Origin: Erwinia sp039023475
Lineage (GTDB): Bacteria > Pseudomonadota > Gammaproteobacteria > Enterobacterales > Enterobacteriaceae
Direction of reading: 5' to 3'
Length of the DNA stretch: 64,000 bases
NCBI RefSeq assembly: GCF_039023475.1
Contig: NZ_JBCHVB010000004.1
Coordinates: 372,001 to 436,000 of the forward strand
In this document: in pieces, positions 1-7,344 of the stretch
Layout: each line of letters starts with the position of its first letter
Position numbering within the stretch: position 1 is the first letter of the stretch
Position numbers and translations under genes: made by a program
The notes under the pieces: model-generated
What the model was told of the DNA's origin: nothing
Databases searched by the model: none
Seen by the model: only the letters and a program-made list of their open reading frames with translations

Positions 1-656
1 ATATGGAATACGGCCGTTTCGTCATCCATATTGAAGTAGAAGTAAACTTCCATGCGCCGATCGTGCGTATGGCACGGCATGGTGTTCCACAGATTGCCTT
101 CTGCCAGCTCGGTCAGGCCCATCGTCAGCTGGCAGGTAGTCAGCACGTCCGGCACCAGATATTTATTAATGGTGCGCAGGTTACTGGTTTCGGCGCTGCC
201 TAACGTCTGTGGCGAAACCTGATCCTTAGTGACCAGGGTCGTCGGATAGGTAGTGTGGGCAGGCGCGCTGTTGTAGTAGAACTTCGCCGGTTTCTGCGCA
301 TCGCTGCTGGCGAACACCACTTCTCTGGCTCCCTTACCGACATAAAGCGCTTCTTTATTCCCCACTTCATAACACTGACCATCAACGGTGATGGTGCCAG
401 GCCCACCGATATTGATAACGCCCAGTTCACGACGCTCAAGGAAGTAGCTGACGCCGAAGGCTTTCCCCACATCGCCTGCCAGGGCAACCGTCTGGCTGAC
501 CGGCATCACACCGCCGATCACAATGCGATCGATATGGCTGTAGGTCATGGTGTAGCGGTCAGCTTCAAAAATCGTTTCGATCAGGAACTCGCGGCGCAGG
601 CCTGCGGTATCGAGCTGTTTTGCGTGGTCGCTATGAATACTTTGACGAACTTGCAT
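1..656 (-). CDS. kduI: 5-dehydro-4-deoxy-D-glucuronate isomerase KduI (3' end cut by window)
   Basis: KduI isomerises 5-keto-4-deoxyuronate to 2,5-diketo-3-deoxygluconate in the cytosol, a step in the breakdown of unsaturated uronates from pectin. The start is the ATG at 656-654 and the protein begins MQVRQSIHSDHAKQLDT, close to E. coli KduI. About 218 of the usual 278 codons are present before the frame runs off the left edge. The motif PCHTHDRRMEVYFYF near the edge supplies the conserved His-x-His and Glu zinc ligands; the last His ligand expected for the family lies outside the window. This gene is absent from a simple ORF list because no stop codon is visible. It lies 74 bp downstream of kdgT on the same strand, so the two are probably cotranscribed. 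Confidence 0.95.
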   Translation of the reverse strand, partial: MQVRQSIHSDHAKQLDTAGLRREFLIETIFEADRYTMTYSHIDRIVIGGVMPVSQTVALAGDVGKAFGVSYFLERRELGVINIGGPGTITVDGQCYEVGNKEALYVGKGAREVVFASSDAQKPAKFYYNSAPAHTTYPTTLVTKDQVSPQTLGSAETSNLRTINKYLVPDVLTTCQLTMGLTELAEGNLWNTMPCHTHDRRMEVYFYFNMDDETAVFH

Positions 657-730
657 GGGATTACCTTTTGTTTATAGGCGACGGCAGAAACACGTCGCCA
701 GGTGAACGGTTAACCGGCAGTACAGCCGCT

Positions 731-1738
731 TCAGGACGGTTTCACGTTGCCAAGAATGACAGGTTTTTCTTTTACTTCTTCAACAGGGGCGTGAGGAGAA
801 AAACGTTTTGCCCACATTGCGGTCAGGATCGGCACCACTATAGAGGTGACAATCACCGCCGTAGCGACCAGCGCCGTTGCTGCCGGTGCCATTGGTTTGA
901 ACGCCGGTACCATTTCAGCAATCAGCACCGGGGTCGCAACCGCCGCGCCGGCTGAACTTGATGCCGCAATCCCGGCGGTACCATTGCCGCCACCGATCAG
1001 TTTATCAGCGATGATCAGCGGGATACCCGTTATCACGATAACGCTGACGCCCAGCAGGCAGCCCAGCAGGCCGGTTTCCAGAATGACATTAAGGTTGATG
1101 GTGTTGCCCAGGGCAAAGCCAAAGAACGGGATCAGTGTATGGACAGCTTTGCTGAAAAACTCGCGCAAGTCGGGGTCAAGATTACCCAGCGCAAAGCCCA
1201 CCAGGAACGGCAGTATCGCGCCAAGGAAAACGTGCGGCTCAAAGGAGGCGATACCGGCCGTACCGAGGATCACCATAGTCATCAGCGGGCCAGACTCCAC
1301 GGACATCAGCACAAACGCGCCCGCTTCTTCCTTGCTGCCGTACTGCTGCATCAGGGAAGCATAGAGCCCGCCGTTGGTCATATCCATCGCAGCGACCAGC
1401 GCCAGGGTTGAGAGTCCGGCGAAAAAGCCCACCTCCACGCCGTGTTCCGGGATAATCCGGGAGGCAATAGCGGCCACAATCCATGCAGTAGCAATTTTCG
1501 TGACAACCAGCGTCCCGGATTTTCGCAGCACGGTGCCGGTCGCTTTCAGCTGGATTGAGGCACCCATGCAGAGGAACCAGACCGCCAGAATCGGCACGGT
1601 GCCGGTCATCAGGCCGTTGGTGAATGAACCAAAATATTTTCCTGCGCCGGGTGACAACGTATGGACAATTGCCCCGATAAAAAGCGGAACCAGCATCATC
1701 CCACCCGGGATTTTTTCAATAGCCTGTTTGATTTTCAT
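731..1738 (-). CDS. kdgT: 2-keto-3-deoxygluconate permease KdgT
   Basis: KdgT is an inner-membrane carrier that takes up 2-keto-3-deoxygluconate by proton symport. The protein is highly hydrophobic with about ten predicted membrane segments. It contains family stretches such as IPGGMMLVPLF, PGAGKYFGSFTNG and ASSSAGAAVATP, and its length (335 residues) fits the family. I chose the ATG at 1738 (MKIKQAIEKI) because it aligns with E. coli KdgT. A GTG four codons upstream at 1750 is possible, and neither start has a strong Shine-Dalgarno sequence. The gene lies between a yhcH-type gene and kduI on the same strand, which suggests one uronate-use operon. Confidence 0.95.
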   Translation of the reverse strand: MKIKQAIEKIPGGMMLVPLFIGAIVHTLSPGAGKYFGSFTNGLMTGTVPILAVWFLCMGASIQLKATGTVLRKSGTLVVTKIATAWIVAAIASRIIPEHGVEVGFFAGLSTLALVAAMDMTNGGLYASLMQQYGSKEEAGAFVLMSVESGPLMTMVILGTAGIASFEPHVFLGAILPFLVGFALGNLDPDLREFFSKAVHTLIPFFGFALGNTINLNVILETGLLGCLLGVSVIVITGIPLIIADKLIGGGNGTAGIAASSSAGAAVATPVLIAEMVPAFKPMAPAATALVATAVIVTSIVVPILTAMWAKRFSPHAPVEEVKEKPVILGNVKPS

Positions 1739-1823
1739 AATAATAATCACTCATGTTAGTTTCAGGCGCGAGCGCGTCGTGCCGAAAGCGGAATAGTTAC
1801 GAATAAATAACGTTACCAGGAGG

Positions 1824-2297
1824 TTAATTAAGAAAATCCATTCTCACTTTTAGTACCGCTTTTTTAATTTGCTGAGGGGTGTCCTTTACCGCGCACAAGG
1901 GCCGGTGTAATTCTTTTGGGAAAAAGATGACGAAGTTACCCGGCTGAAAATGCAGAAACTGTTCATTCGGAATAGCGTTGAAGAAAGCGATATCTTTTTC
2001 TTTAAGCTGATCGTTCTCCGGCGTGGCATGGCACTGCATAAGGCCATACCCCAGCACTTCCTCTCCCTCCAGCAAAATCTGCACATCAAGATAGCGATGA
2101 TGCAGCTCCGCGGGACGCTGCGCATGGGGTTCCGTCAGCGGGCGTGAGATGAGCACAAAGGCGGCGTCACCTTCAATATCATAACGGCCTTCATCCGGCT
2201 GACGCTCGATAATGCTCAGCGCCTGTCCAATCAACGATTTAAGCTGGGGTGATACTCCCTGCACCTGCTGATAATCCTGAATAGTGGAAGCAATCAT
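1824..2297 (-). CDS. YhcH/YjgK/YiaL (TabA-type) family protein
   Basis: This 157-residue protein belongs to the YhcH/YjgK/YiaL family (DUF386), cupin-fold proteins often encoded with sugar-acid or sialic-acid catabolism genes. The stretches ELHHRYLDVQILLEGEEVLGYG and PGNFVIFFPKELHRPLC match the two conserved halves of the fold, including the His and Glu residues thought to bind metal. The biochemical reaction is not settled for most members. It is the first gene of the presumed yhcH-kdgT-kduI unit, 73 bp upstream of the GTG option for kdgT. A KdgR-like palindrome lies about 135 bp upstream of its start. An anomerase or mutarotase-like role on a uronate intermediate is only an inference from context. 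Confidence 0.85.
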   Translation of the reverse strand: MIASTIQDYQQVQGVSPQLKSLIGQALSIIERQPDEGRYDIEGDAAFVLISRPLTEPHAQRPAELHHRYLDVQILLEGEEVLGYGLMQCHATPENDQLKEKDIAFFNAIPNEQFLHFQPGNFVIFFPKELHRPLCAVKDTPQQIKKAVLKVRMDFLN

Positions 2298-2432
2298 CTT
2301 TTATTCCATCAATATTAAGTTTTATTTGCAGCGGGTAGCCCGCTGCGGATGGCCTATCATAGCGGAACTCAAATGCGCATAACTGTGATCCCAGTCTAAA
2401 TAAAAATACTTTTGAACTCTTTTTCCCATAAA

Positions 2433-2452
2433 AACGAAACGATGTTTCATTT
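2433..2452 (-). promoter_or_regulatory. KdgR-like operator
   Basis: The sequence AACGAAACGATGTTTCATTT holds the palindrome GAAAC-GAT-GTTTC with A/T flanks. This closely resembles the KdgR pseudopalindrome (AATGAAA...TTTCATT type) known from pectinolytic enterobacteria. Its position upstream of yhcH-kdgT-kduI fits control by KdgR with 2-keto-3-deoxygluconate as inducer. KdgR itself is not in the window, so the regulator is inferred. Confidence 0.7.
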
Positions 2453-2458
2453 TTAATA

Positions 2459-2479
2459 TTTCAATTTTGTTAATTGAAA
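2459..2479. repeat. inverted repeat TTTCAATT-n5-AATTGAAA
   Basis: Two perfect 8-bp arms (2459-2466 and 2472-2479) flank a 5-bp spacer, 7 bp from the KdgR-like site. The repeat has operator-like symmetry and AT-rich content. It could be a second regulator site or a weaker KdgR site for the 2298-2716 intergenic region. No specific regulator is recognised. Confidence 0.5.
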
Positions 2480-2716
2480 GTCGCTTTGTTGTTTTTTCTG
2501 TTTCTAATAAACGGGGTTAGCGTTAATGCGGTATATTAAGCAGATTATTCCTAACTTCCGGCGGGGTCTTTATTCTCTGGCCGTCTGGCTTGTCGTCTGT
2601 TCAACGCGGTACGCCGTCATGCGTTCAGGGCGAGCCGGATGGGAGGAAGATTGCATCGCTCACGGGGTGGCGTTAAGGTGAGGTTTCACTGGCCTCAGAT
2701 AAGCAGTTAACACGCT

Positions 2717-3967
2717 ATGAACTTTTCCGCCTTCGGAGAGAAATTTACGCGCCATTCAGGTATTGCGCGCCTGATGGAAGATATGGGTGAAGGATTACGC
2801 ACGCCGGGTGCCGTCATGCTGGGCGGCGGCAATCCCGCCCAGATCCCCGCCATGAATGATTACTTTGTTCAGCTTTTGCAGCAGATGCACAGCGAGGGCA
2901 AGCTGGCTGAAGCGCTCTGTAATTACGATGGGCCACGGGGTAAGACCACACTGCTGGAATCGCTCTCCGCCCTGCTGCGTGACCAGCTGGGCTGGCAGAT
3001 CGGCCCGGAGAATATCGCCCTGACCAACGGCAGCCAGAGCGCGTTCTTCTATCTTTTTAACCTTTACGCGGGACGGCGGGCCGACGGCAGCAAAAAGCAT
3101 GTGCTTTTTCCGCTGGCACCGGAATATCTGGGTTATGCCGACGCTGGACTGGATGAGGACCTGTTTGTCTCCGCCCGTCCAGACATTGAAATGCTCCCGG
3201 AAGGTCAGTTCAAATATCATGTCGATTTTGAGCATTTATCTGTTACCGACGATACGGGGCTGATCTGTGTATCGCGCCCGACCAACCCGACCGGCAACGT
3301 CATTACCGATGAAGAGCTGATGAAGCTGGACGTGCTGGCGCAACAGCATGATATCCCGCTGCTGATCGATAATGCCTATGGCGTTCCTTTCCCCGGCATT
3401 ATCTTCAGCGAGGCGCGTCCGCTGTGGAATCCCAACATTATCCTCTGTATGAGTCTCTCCAAGCTGGGGCTGCCTGGCGCGCGCTGCGGCATTATTATTG
3501 CCGATGAGAACATTATCTCTGCCATCAGCAATATGAACGGCATTATCAGCCTGGCGCCTGGCAGTATCGGCCCGGCGATCGCCAACGAAATGATCCAGCG
3601 TGGCGACCTGCTGCGGCTGTCGCAGGAGGTGATCAGGCCGTTCTATCTGGAGCGGGTTAAACAGACCATCGCCATTATTCGCCGCTATTTGCCAGAGGAT
3701 CGCTGCCTGATTCATAAGCCTGAAGGGGCGATTTTTCTCTGGCTATGGTTCAAAGACCTGCCGGTTTCAACCGAAGTGCTCTATCAGCGCCTGAAGCTTC
3801 GCGGCGTACTGATGGTGCCCGGTCACTTCTTTTTTCCCGGCCTTGAACACGAATGGCCGCATACTCATCAGTGTATGCGCATGAACTATGTGCCGGAGAG
3901 TGACGTTATTGAGAAGGGGATTGTGATTCTGGCTGAGGAAGTTGAGCGGGCGCACCGGGAAGGATAA
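2717..3967 (+). CDS. avtA: valine--pyruvate aminotransferase AvtA
   Basis: AvtA is a pyridoxal-phosphate transaminase that interconverts valine plus pyruvate and 2-ketoisovalerate plus alanine in the cytosol. The 416-residue product matches E. coli AvtA (417 residues) along its whole length, from MNFSAFGEKFTRHSGIARL to the C terminus. The fold type I aminotransferase signature SLSKLGLPGAR contains the Schiff-base lysine at about residue 249. PTNPTGN (about 188-194) and LIDNAYG (about 216-222) are cofactor-pocket motifs. The gene is monocistronic and converges on ibpA. The region just before the ATG has only a weak ribosome site. Identification is secure. Confidence 0.96.
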   Translation: MNFSAFGEKFTRHSGIARLMEDMGEGLRTPGAVMLGGGNPAQIPAMNDYFVQLLQQMHSEGKLAEALCNYDGPRGKTTLLESLSALLRDQLGWQIGPENIALTNGSQSAFFYLFNLYAGRRADGSKKHVLFPLAPEYLGYADAGLDEDLFVSARPDIEMLPEGQFKYHVDFEHLSVTDDTGLICVSRPTNPTGNVITDEELMKLDVLAQQHDIPLLIDNAYGVPFPGIIFSEARPLWNPNIILCMSLSKLGLPGARCGIIIADENIISAISNMNGIISLAPGSIGPAIANEMIQRGDLLRLSQEVIRPFYLERVKQTIAIIRRYLPEDRCLIHKPEGAIFLWLWFKDLPVSTEVLYQRLKLRGVLMVPGHFFFPGLEHEWPHTHQCMRMNYVPESDVIEKGIVILAEEVERAHREG

Positions 3968-3992
3968 AAAAAGGGCCGCAGATTGCGGCCCT
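3966..3992 (-). terminator. rho-independent terminator of ibpA
   Basis: A 7-bp GC stem GGGCCGC/GCGGCCC with a 5-nt loop lies just past the ibpA stop. On the minus strand it is followed by a run of T (plus-strand A run at 3966-3972). It could also act weakly on avtA transcripts from the other side. Confidence 0.85.
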
Positions 3993-4003
3993 CATTTCGC
4001 TTA

Positions 4004-4423
4004 TTACTTGAGAATTTCAATACGGCGCGGCTTGTTCTCTTCGGGGACAATGCGCTCCAGATCAATAGAGAGCAGGCCATTTTCCAGACGCGCGTCACGC
4101 ACGTTAACGTGATCGGCCAGCTGGAATTTACGCTCAAAATTGCGCTCGGCGATCCCCTGGTAAAGATAGGTGCGTTCCTGCTGCTCCTCAGGATGGGAAC
4201 CGCGGACGGTAAGCAGGTTGTCATGGGCGGTGATGTCCAGTTCGTTCTGGGCAAATCCGGCCACGGCAATGGTAATCCGGTACTGGTTTTCCGCTACCAG
4301 CTCAACGTTGTACGGAGGATATCCGCCGTTGCTCTGGCCCTGGCTGGTTGATTCCAGCAGGTTGATCAGACGGTCAAAACCGATAGAAGAACGGTATAAA
4401 GGTGCGAGGTCGAAATTACGCAT
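4004..4423 (-). CDS. ibpA: small heat shock protein IbpA
   Basis: IbpA is a cytoplasmic Hsp20-family holdase that binds unfolded proteins and hands them to the DnaK/ClpB refolding machinery. The 139-residue product starts MRNFDLAPLYRSSIGFDRL. It contains an alpha-crystallin domain (about residues 35-125) with PPYNVELV and the conserved AERNFERKFQL, and ends PRRIEILK with an I-x-I-type tail. An in-frame extension to 4636 exists but would run through the promoter and leader. The ATG at 4423 has AGGAG six bases upstream and matches the family start. No ibpB follows: the gene ends at a terminator. A single IbpA is known from Erwinia and fits this lineage. Confidence 0.96.
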   Translation of the reverse strand: MRNFDLAPLYRSSIGFDRLINLLESTSQGQSNGGYPPYNVELVAENQYRITIAVAGFAQNELDITAHDNLLTVRGSHPEEQQERTYLYQGIAERNFERKFQLADHVNVRDARLENGLLSIDLERIVPEENKPRRIEILK

Positions 4424-4524
4424 GTTACGACTCCTGATTATCAGCGAGATAGTTTCAAACCCTCCACAATGGACGGGTCGCCGGTCACTCCACGCTGCCC
4501 TGTCGGCGCAGGCTTTGTGAACCT
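4424..4524 (-). promoter_or_regulatory. ROSE-type RNA thermometer in the ibpA leader
   Basis: The leader immediately before ibpA can fold so that the Shine-Dalgarno AGGAG (4435-4431) pairs with an upstream CTCGCTGA segment (4448-4441). One G (4445) is left bulged and the loop is three bases, TAA (4440-4438). The UCGCU match to the U(U/C)GCU ROSE motif and the bulged G are the hallmarks of ROSE elements, which block translation at low temperature and melt on heating. The 5' boundary is estimated from the sigma-32 promoter. The pairing was worked out by hand. Confidence 0.8.
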
Positions 4525-4530
4525 GATAAT

Positions 4531-4559
4531 AAAATGGTGACGGGCACGAAAGTTTCAAG
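4531..4559 (-). promoter_or_regulatory. sigma-32 heat-shock promoter of ibpA
   Basis: On the minus strand CTTGAAA (4559-4553) forms the -35 and CACCATTTT (4539-4531) the -10, with a spacer of about 13 bases. This closely matches the RpoH consensus CTTGAAA/CCCCATnT. It places transcription start roughly 100 nt before the ibpA ATG. Confidence 0.85.
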
Positions 4560-4713
4560 GGACCAAAACGCAAATTTTTTAACCATTGAGCTATGAATGG
4601 CATAAACTCAGGGAAGAATTCGTTGTACCAGTGCATGAGTCGCCACAGAGTGACCGGGACCTTCCCTGCATATCAACGATCGTAATCAGGGCGGCCCCGC
4701 CGCGACTGAAGGG

Positions 4714-5112
4714 ATGATGAATATGATTGTACTTAAGACGTGCCGTTTCGCCGGCCTGCTGGCCTGCCTTTCCGTAGCCAGCACTACCGGATGTTCCAGC
4801 CTGATGTCTCACACAGGACCCGATCAGGGCTACTATCCCGGCACACGCGCCAGCTACGAGACCGTTACCAACGCGGACAGCGGGTGGGTGATGCGTCCTC
4901 TGGCCGCCGTTGATTTACCTTTTTCCGCCGTGATGGATACGCTGCTGCTGCCCTGGGATTATTACCGTTCCGGGAGTGATAAGGCGGCCGATTCCCCGCG
5001 TGAAAGGATACTGCGCAGCGAAAAACAGAACGGAACGGCCGCCAGCCTCGCCAATGCTGCGCCGCTGCGACCCTCCCATTCACTGCCTACTGCCGTCCCG
5101 TCCCGGCAATAA
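4714..5112 (+). CDS. yidQ: YceK/YidQ family lipoprotein
   Basis: This is a small (about 130 residues) envelope lipoprotein of the YceK/YidQ family, of unknown molecular role. The N terminus has a basic start, a hydrophobic stretch RFAGLLACLSVAST and a candidate lipidated Cys at about residue 27 (TTGCSSLMS). The lipobox is atypical because it lacks Leu at -3. GYYPGTRASYETV and DLPFSAVMDTLLLPWDYYRS are the family core. Three ATG codons occur at 4714, 4717 and 4723. The GAAGGG ribosome site best fits the third, so the true protein may be three residues shorter. The position next to ibpA and yidR matches E. coli. Its last 26 bp overlap the 3' end of yidR on the other strand. Confidence 0.88.
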   Translation: MMNMIVLKTCRFAGLLACLSVASTTGCSSLMSHTGPDQGYYPGTRASYETVTNADSGWVMRPLAAVDLPFSAVMDTLLLPWDYYRSGSDKAADSPRERILRSEKQNGTAASLANAAPLRPSHSLPTAVPSRQ

Positions 5113-6358
5113 AGATCTGCTGATAGCCTCCGACGTTGCGCATATAGGCCACATGCCTGCCATCAGGTGAGCAGACGACCGCCTCCGCACAGGGCGCCTC
5201 AGGCGTCCGGGCGGTCAGACGCTGCATTTTCCCGGATGGCATCCCGCACAGCATCACGCTGTTGTCCTGAACCAGCGCTACCGCATCGCCATCGGGATGC
5301 CAGCTAAAGGCTGACTGAATATCGCTCTTCACCCGCGTTATCTGCCGGGACTCTCCGCCGTTTGGCGAGATGCACCACAGCTGCACCACGCCCGCGTCAT
5401 CCTTCATCAGAAAGGCGATGTCACTGCCCGGGGGCGAACTGCGCAACCAGTGACGCGGTGCAGTAGCCAGGCCGGGAAAGGCGCGGTTGTGGGTAAACGT
5501 CAGCCTGCGCTGCTTCACCCCACGTGGCGGTGCGGGCAGGCGGGTATCCGTCCCCTCCAGCGGCGTATCGCCGGCCAGCGCATAGTCCGCCATCTTTTCC
5601 GGTAAATCGACGATAAAAACTTCCGGCACCGTGGCGCCGCTGGCGGCTTTGGTATCGCCAATAAACGCCAGCGCCCAGCGCTGACGCTGGCCGTCGGGCC
5701 GCAGGTAGCCCGCCGTGCCTGTCCATCCTTCTTCGTAAGCGCGGTTAATCTCATCGCTTCCCGGCAGTGGGGCGGAGGTTGTCTGCGTGACCAGCACGCA
5801 AAAGTGGCTGCCGTCATATTCGCGGGGATGCTGCTTTGGCGGGCAGACAGGATGCAAAGGTACCGCCACGCCGACGTTGCGCAGATCTTCCTTGCTGTCC
5901 AGTTCGTGCATCACATGATCGTTGTAGGTAAAGCTCAGCCGCGAGCCATCCGGGCTGAACACATGAACATGTGAACCGCCACGCAGCGCGCCGGGCGTAT
6001 AGGGAGAAGTGATATCGCAGGCATCCAGATTTTCAGCATGACCATGCTGGATAATCACCCCACGACGGTGGTGGAAATCATATTTCCAGCTGGCGTCAGG
6101 GTGCTCTGGTCCGTGAATGCAGACATAGCGCGGCGGCAGATCGGGGCTGACGGTGACCACGCCTACATGCGCGCCATCCCTGGCCTGCCAGAGAATCTCC
6201 GCTTGTCCATTCAGGTTTACCCGCTCAATGGTCAGGCTGGTAAACGAGGCGCCGGACGGACGCACATCGTAGGCCAGCCACTGGCTGTCTGCGGTCCAGA
6301 CATTGATATTTGTAAGCTGATGGTTCCGGTCATCAAAAGTCAGCTGTTTTTCACTCAT
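5087..6358 (-). CDS. yidR: YidR, predicted beta-propeller protein (DUF3748)
   Basis: YidR is a 423-residue protein of unknown function with repeated short segments typical of TolB/WD40-like propellers. Examples are VFSPDGSRLSFTYND, AFSWHPDGDAVALV and CSPDGRHVAYMRN, each with the SPDG-type turn. No export signal is visible at MSEKQLTFDDRNHQLTN, so a cytoplasmic location is likely. Gene order with yidQ and ibpA is as in E. coli. The stop codon lies inside the 3' end of the convergent yidQ, so the two genes overlap tail to tail. Annotation of the family is firm, but the role is unknown. Confidence 0.9.
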   Translation of the reverse strand: MSEKQLTFDDRNHQLTNINVWTADSQWLAYDVRPSGASFTSLTIERVNLNGQAEILWQARDGAHVGVVTVSPDLPPRYVCIHGPEHPDASWKYDFHHRRGVIIQHGHAENLDACDITSPYTPGALRGGSHVHVFSPDGSRLSFTYNDHVMHELDSKEDLRNVGVAVPLHPVCPPKQHPREYDGSHFCVLVTQTTSAPLPGSDEINRAYEEGWTGTAGYLRPDGQRQRWALAFIGDTKAASGATVPEVFIVDLPEKMADYALAGDTPLEGTDTRLPAPPRGVKQRRLTFTHNRAFPGLATAPRHWLRSSPPGSDIAFLMKDDAGVVQLWCISPNGGESRQITRVKSDIQSAFSWHPDGDAVALVQDNSVMLCGMPSGKMQRLTARTPEAPCAEAVVCSPDGRHVAYMRNVGGYQQIFIAGTGRQ

Positions 6359-6401
6359 TGTTGCTCACCCTTAGCCTTATCTGCTGCTAAGGGTAATGCA
6401 T

Positions 6402-7343
6402 TCAGCGGCTTTCCGGTACTGGCGTGACCAGCGGCTGGCCGGCGAAAAAGGCGTTCACGTTCTCCATCACCCGCTGCGACATCGCTTTACGCGTTGACCA
6501 GGTGGCGCTCGCCATATGGGGCGTAATGACCACGTTTGCCCGATGCTGGAGCGCTTCCGGAACCTGCGGCTCCCGGCTGAACACATCCAGACCGGCGCCG
6601 CCCAGCGTTCCCGCTTCCAGAGCCGCAATCAGCGCTTCTTCATCCACGACGCTGCCCCGTCCTACATTGATCAGGATCCCTTCACTGCCTAACGCATCCA
6701 TCACCTCACGGCTAATCAGGTGCCGGTTACCGGCCGTGCCCGGCACGCAGATCAGCAGATAATCGCTTTCCTGCGCCAGCGTAAGCAGATCGGGTTGATA
6801 AGCGTAACTGACATCTGGTAACGGCGAACGGTTGCAGTAGGCAATCGACATATCAAATGCCTGGGCGCGCTTCGCTACGGCCAGCCCAATGCGCCCCAGC
6901 CCGACGATACCCAGGCGTGCCCGTGACATTTTTCGCGTCCAGGGGTAGCTACCCTGCGACCACTTTCCCTGCTGGATAAACGTCTGAGCAGCCACGATCT
7001 GCCGCGATGTCGCCAGCATCAGGCCGAGCGCCAGATCGGCGACATCTTCCGTCAGCACGTCAGGCGTGTGCGTTACCGCCACCTTTTGCCGTTGCGCTGC
7101 CGGCATATCCACGCCGTCATAGCCGACGCCGAATACCGCCACCAGCGCCAGATTGGGTAACGATGCCATAAACTCAGCCGTTACCACGGCTTCACCGTTG
7201 GTCAGCACTACCTGAAATTCACCGGCCAGCCCGGCAAAATCGTCGCCGGTCAGCGCAGCGTATTCCACCACCTCATAGCGCGCCTGGAGCGCGGCCATCA
7301 GGGGTTCAGGCAGCGTCGCCTGCTTCAGTACTTTTGGTTTCAT
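6402..7343 (-). CDS. D-isomer-specific 2-hydroxyacid dehydrogenase (GhrB-like)
   Basis: This NAD(P)-dependent dehydrogenase probably reduces a 2-keto acid such as glyoxylate or hydroxypyruvate. About 313 residues start at MKPKVLKQATLP. The Rossmann motif GLGRIG is at about residues 148-153. The catalytic Arg (NVGRG, about 229), Glu (SREPQ, about 258) and His (ITPHMAS, about 276) are all present. I set the start at 7343, which has GGAG upstream; a longer frame to 7373 would overlap the preceding MFS gene. The start lies one base after the MFS stop, so it is the last gene of the dgo-type operon. E. coli dgo lacks such a gene, and its role in galactonate use is unknown. Confidence 0.88.
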   Translation of the reverse strand: MKPKVLKQATLPEPLMAALQARYEVVEYAALTGDDFAGLAGEFQVVLTNGEAVVTAEFMASLPNLALVAVFGVGYDGVDMPAAQRQKVAVTHTPDVLTEDVADLALGLMLATSRQIVAAQTFIQQGKWSQGSYPWTRKMSRARLGIVGLGRIGLAVAKRAQAFDMSIAYCNRSPLPDVSYAYQPDLLTLAQESDYLLICVPGTAGNRHLISREVMDALGSEGILINVGRGSVVDEEALIAALEAGTLGGAGLDVFSREPQVPEALQHRANVVITPHMASATWSTRKAMSQRVMENVNAFFAGQPLVTPVPESR

Positions 7344-7344
7344 C

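Noticed and set aside
4424..4636. N-terminal extension of ibpA
   Set aside because: The extra 71 codons would cover the sigma-32 promoter and thermometer; the family start and ribosome site are at 4423.
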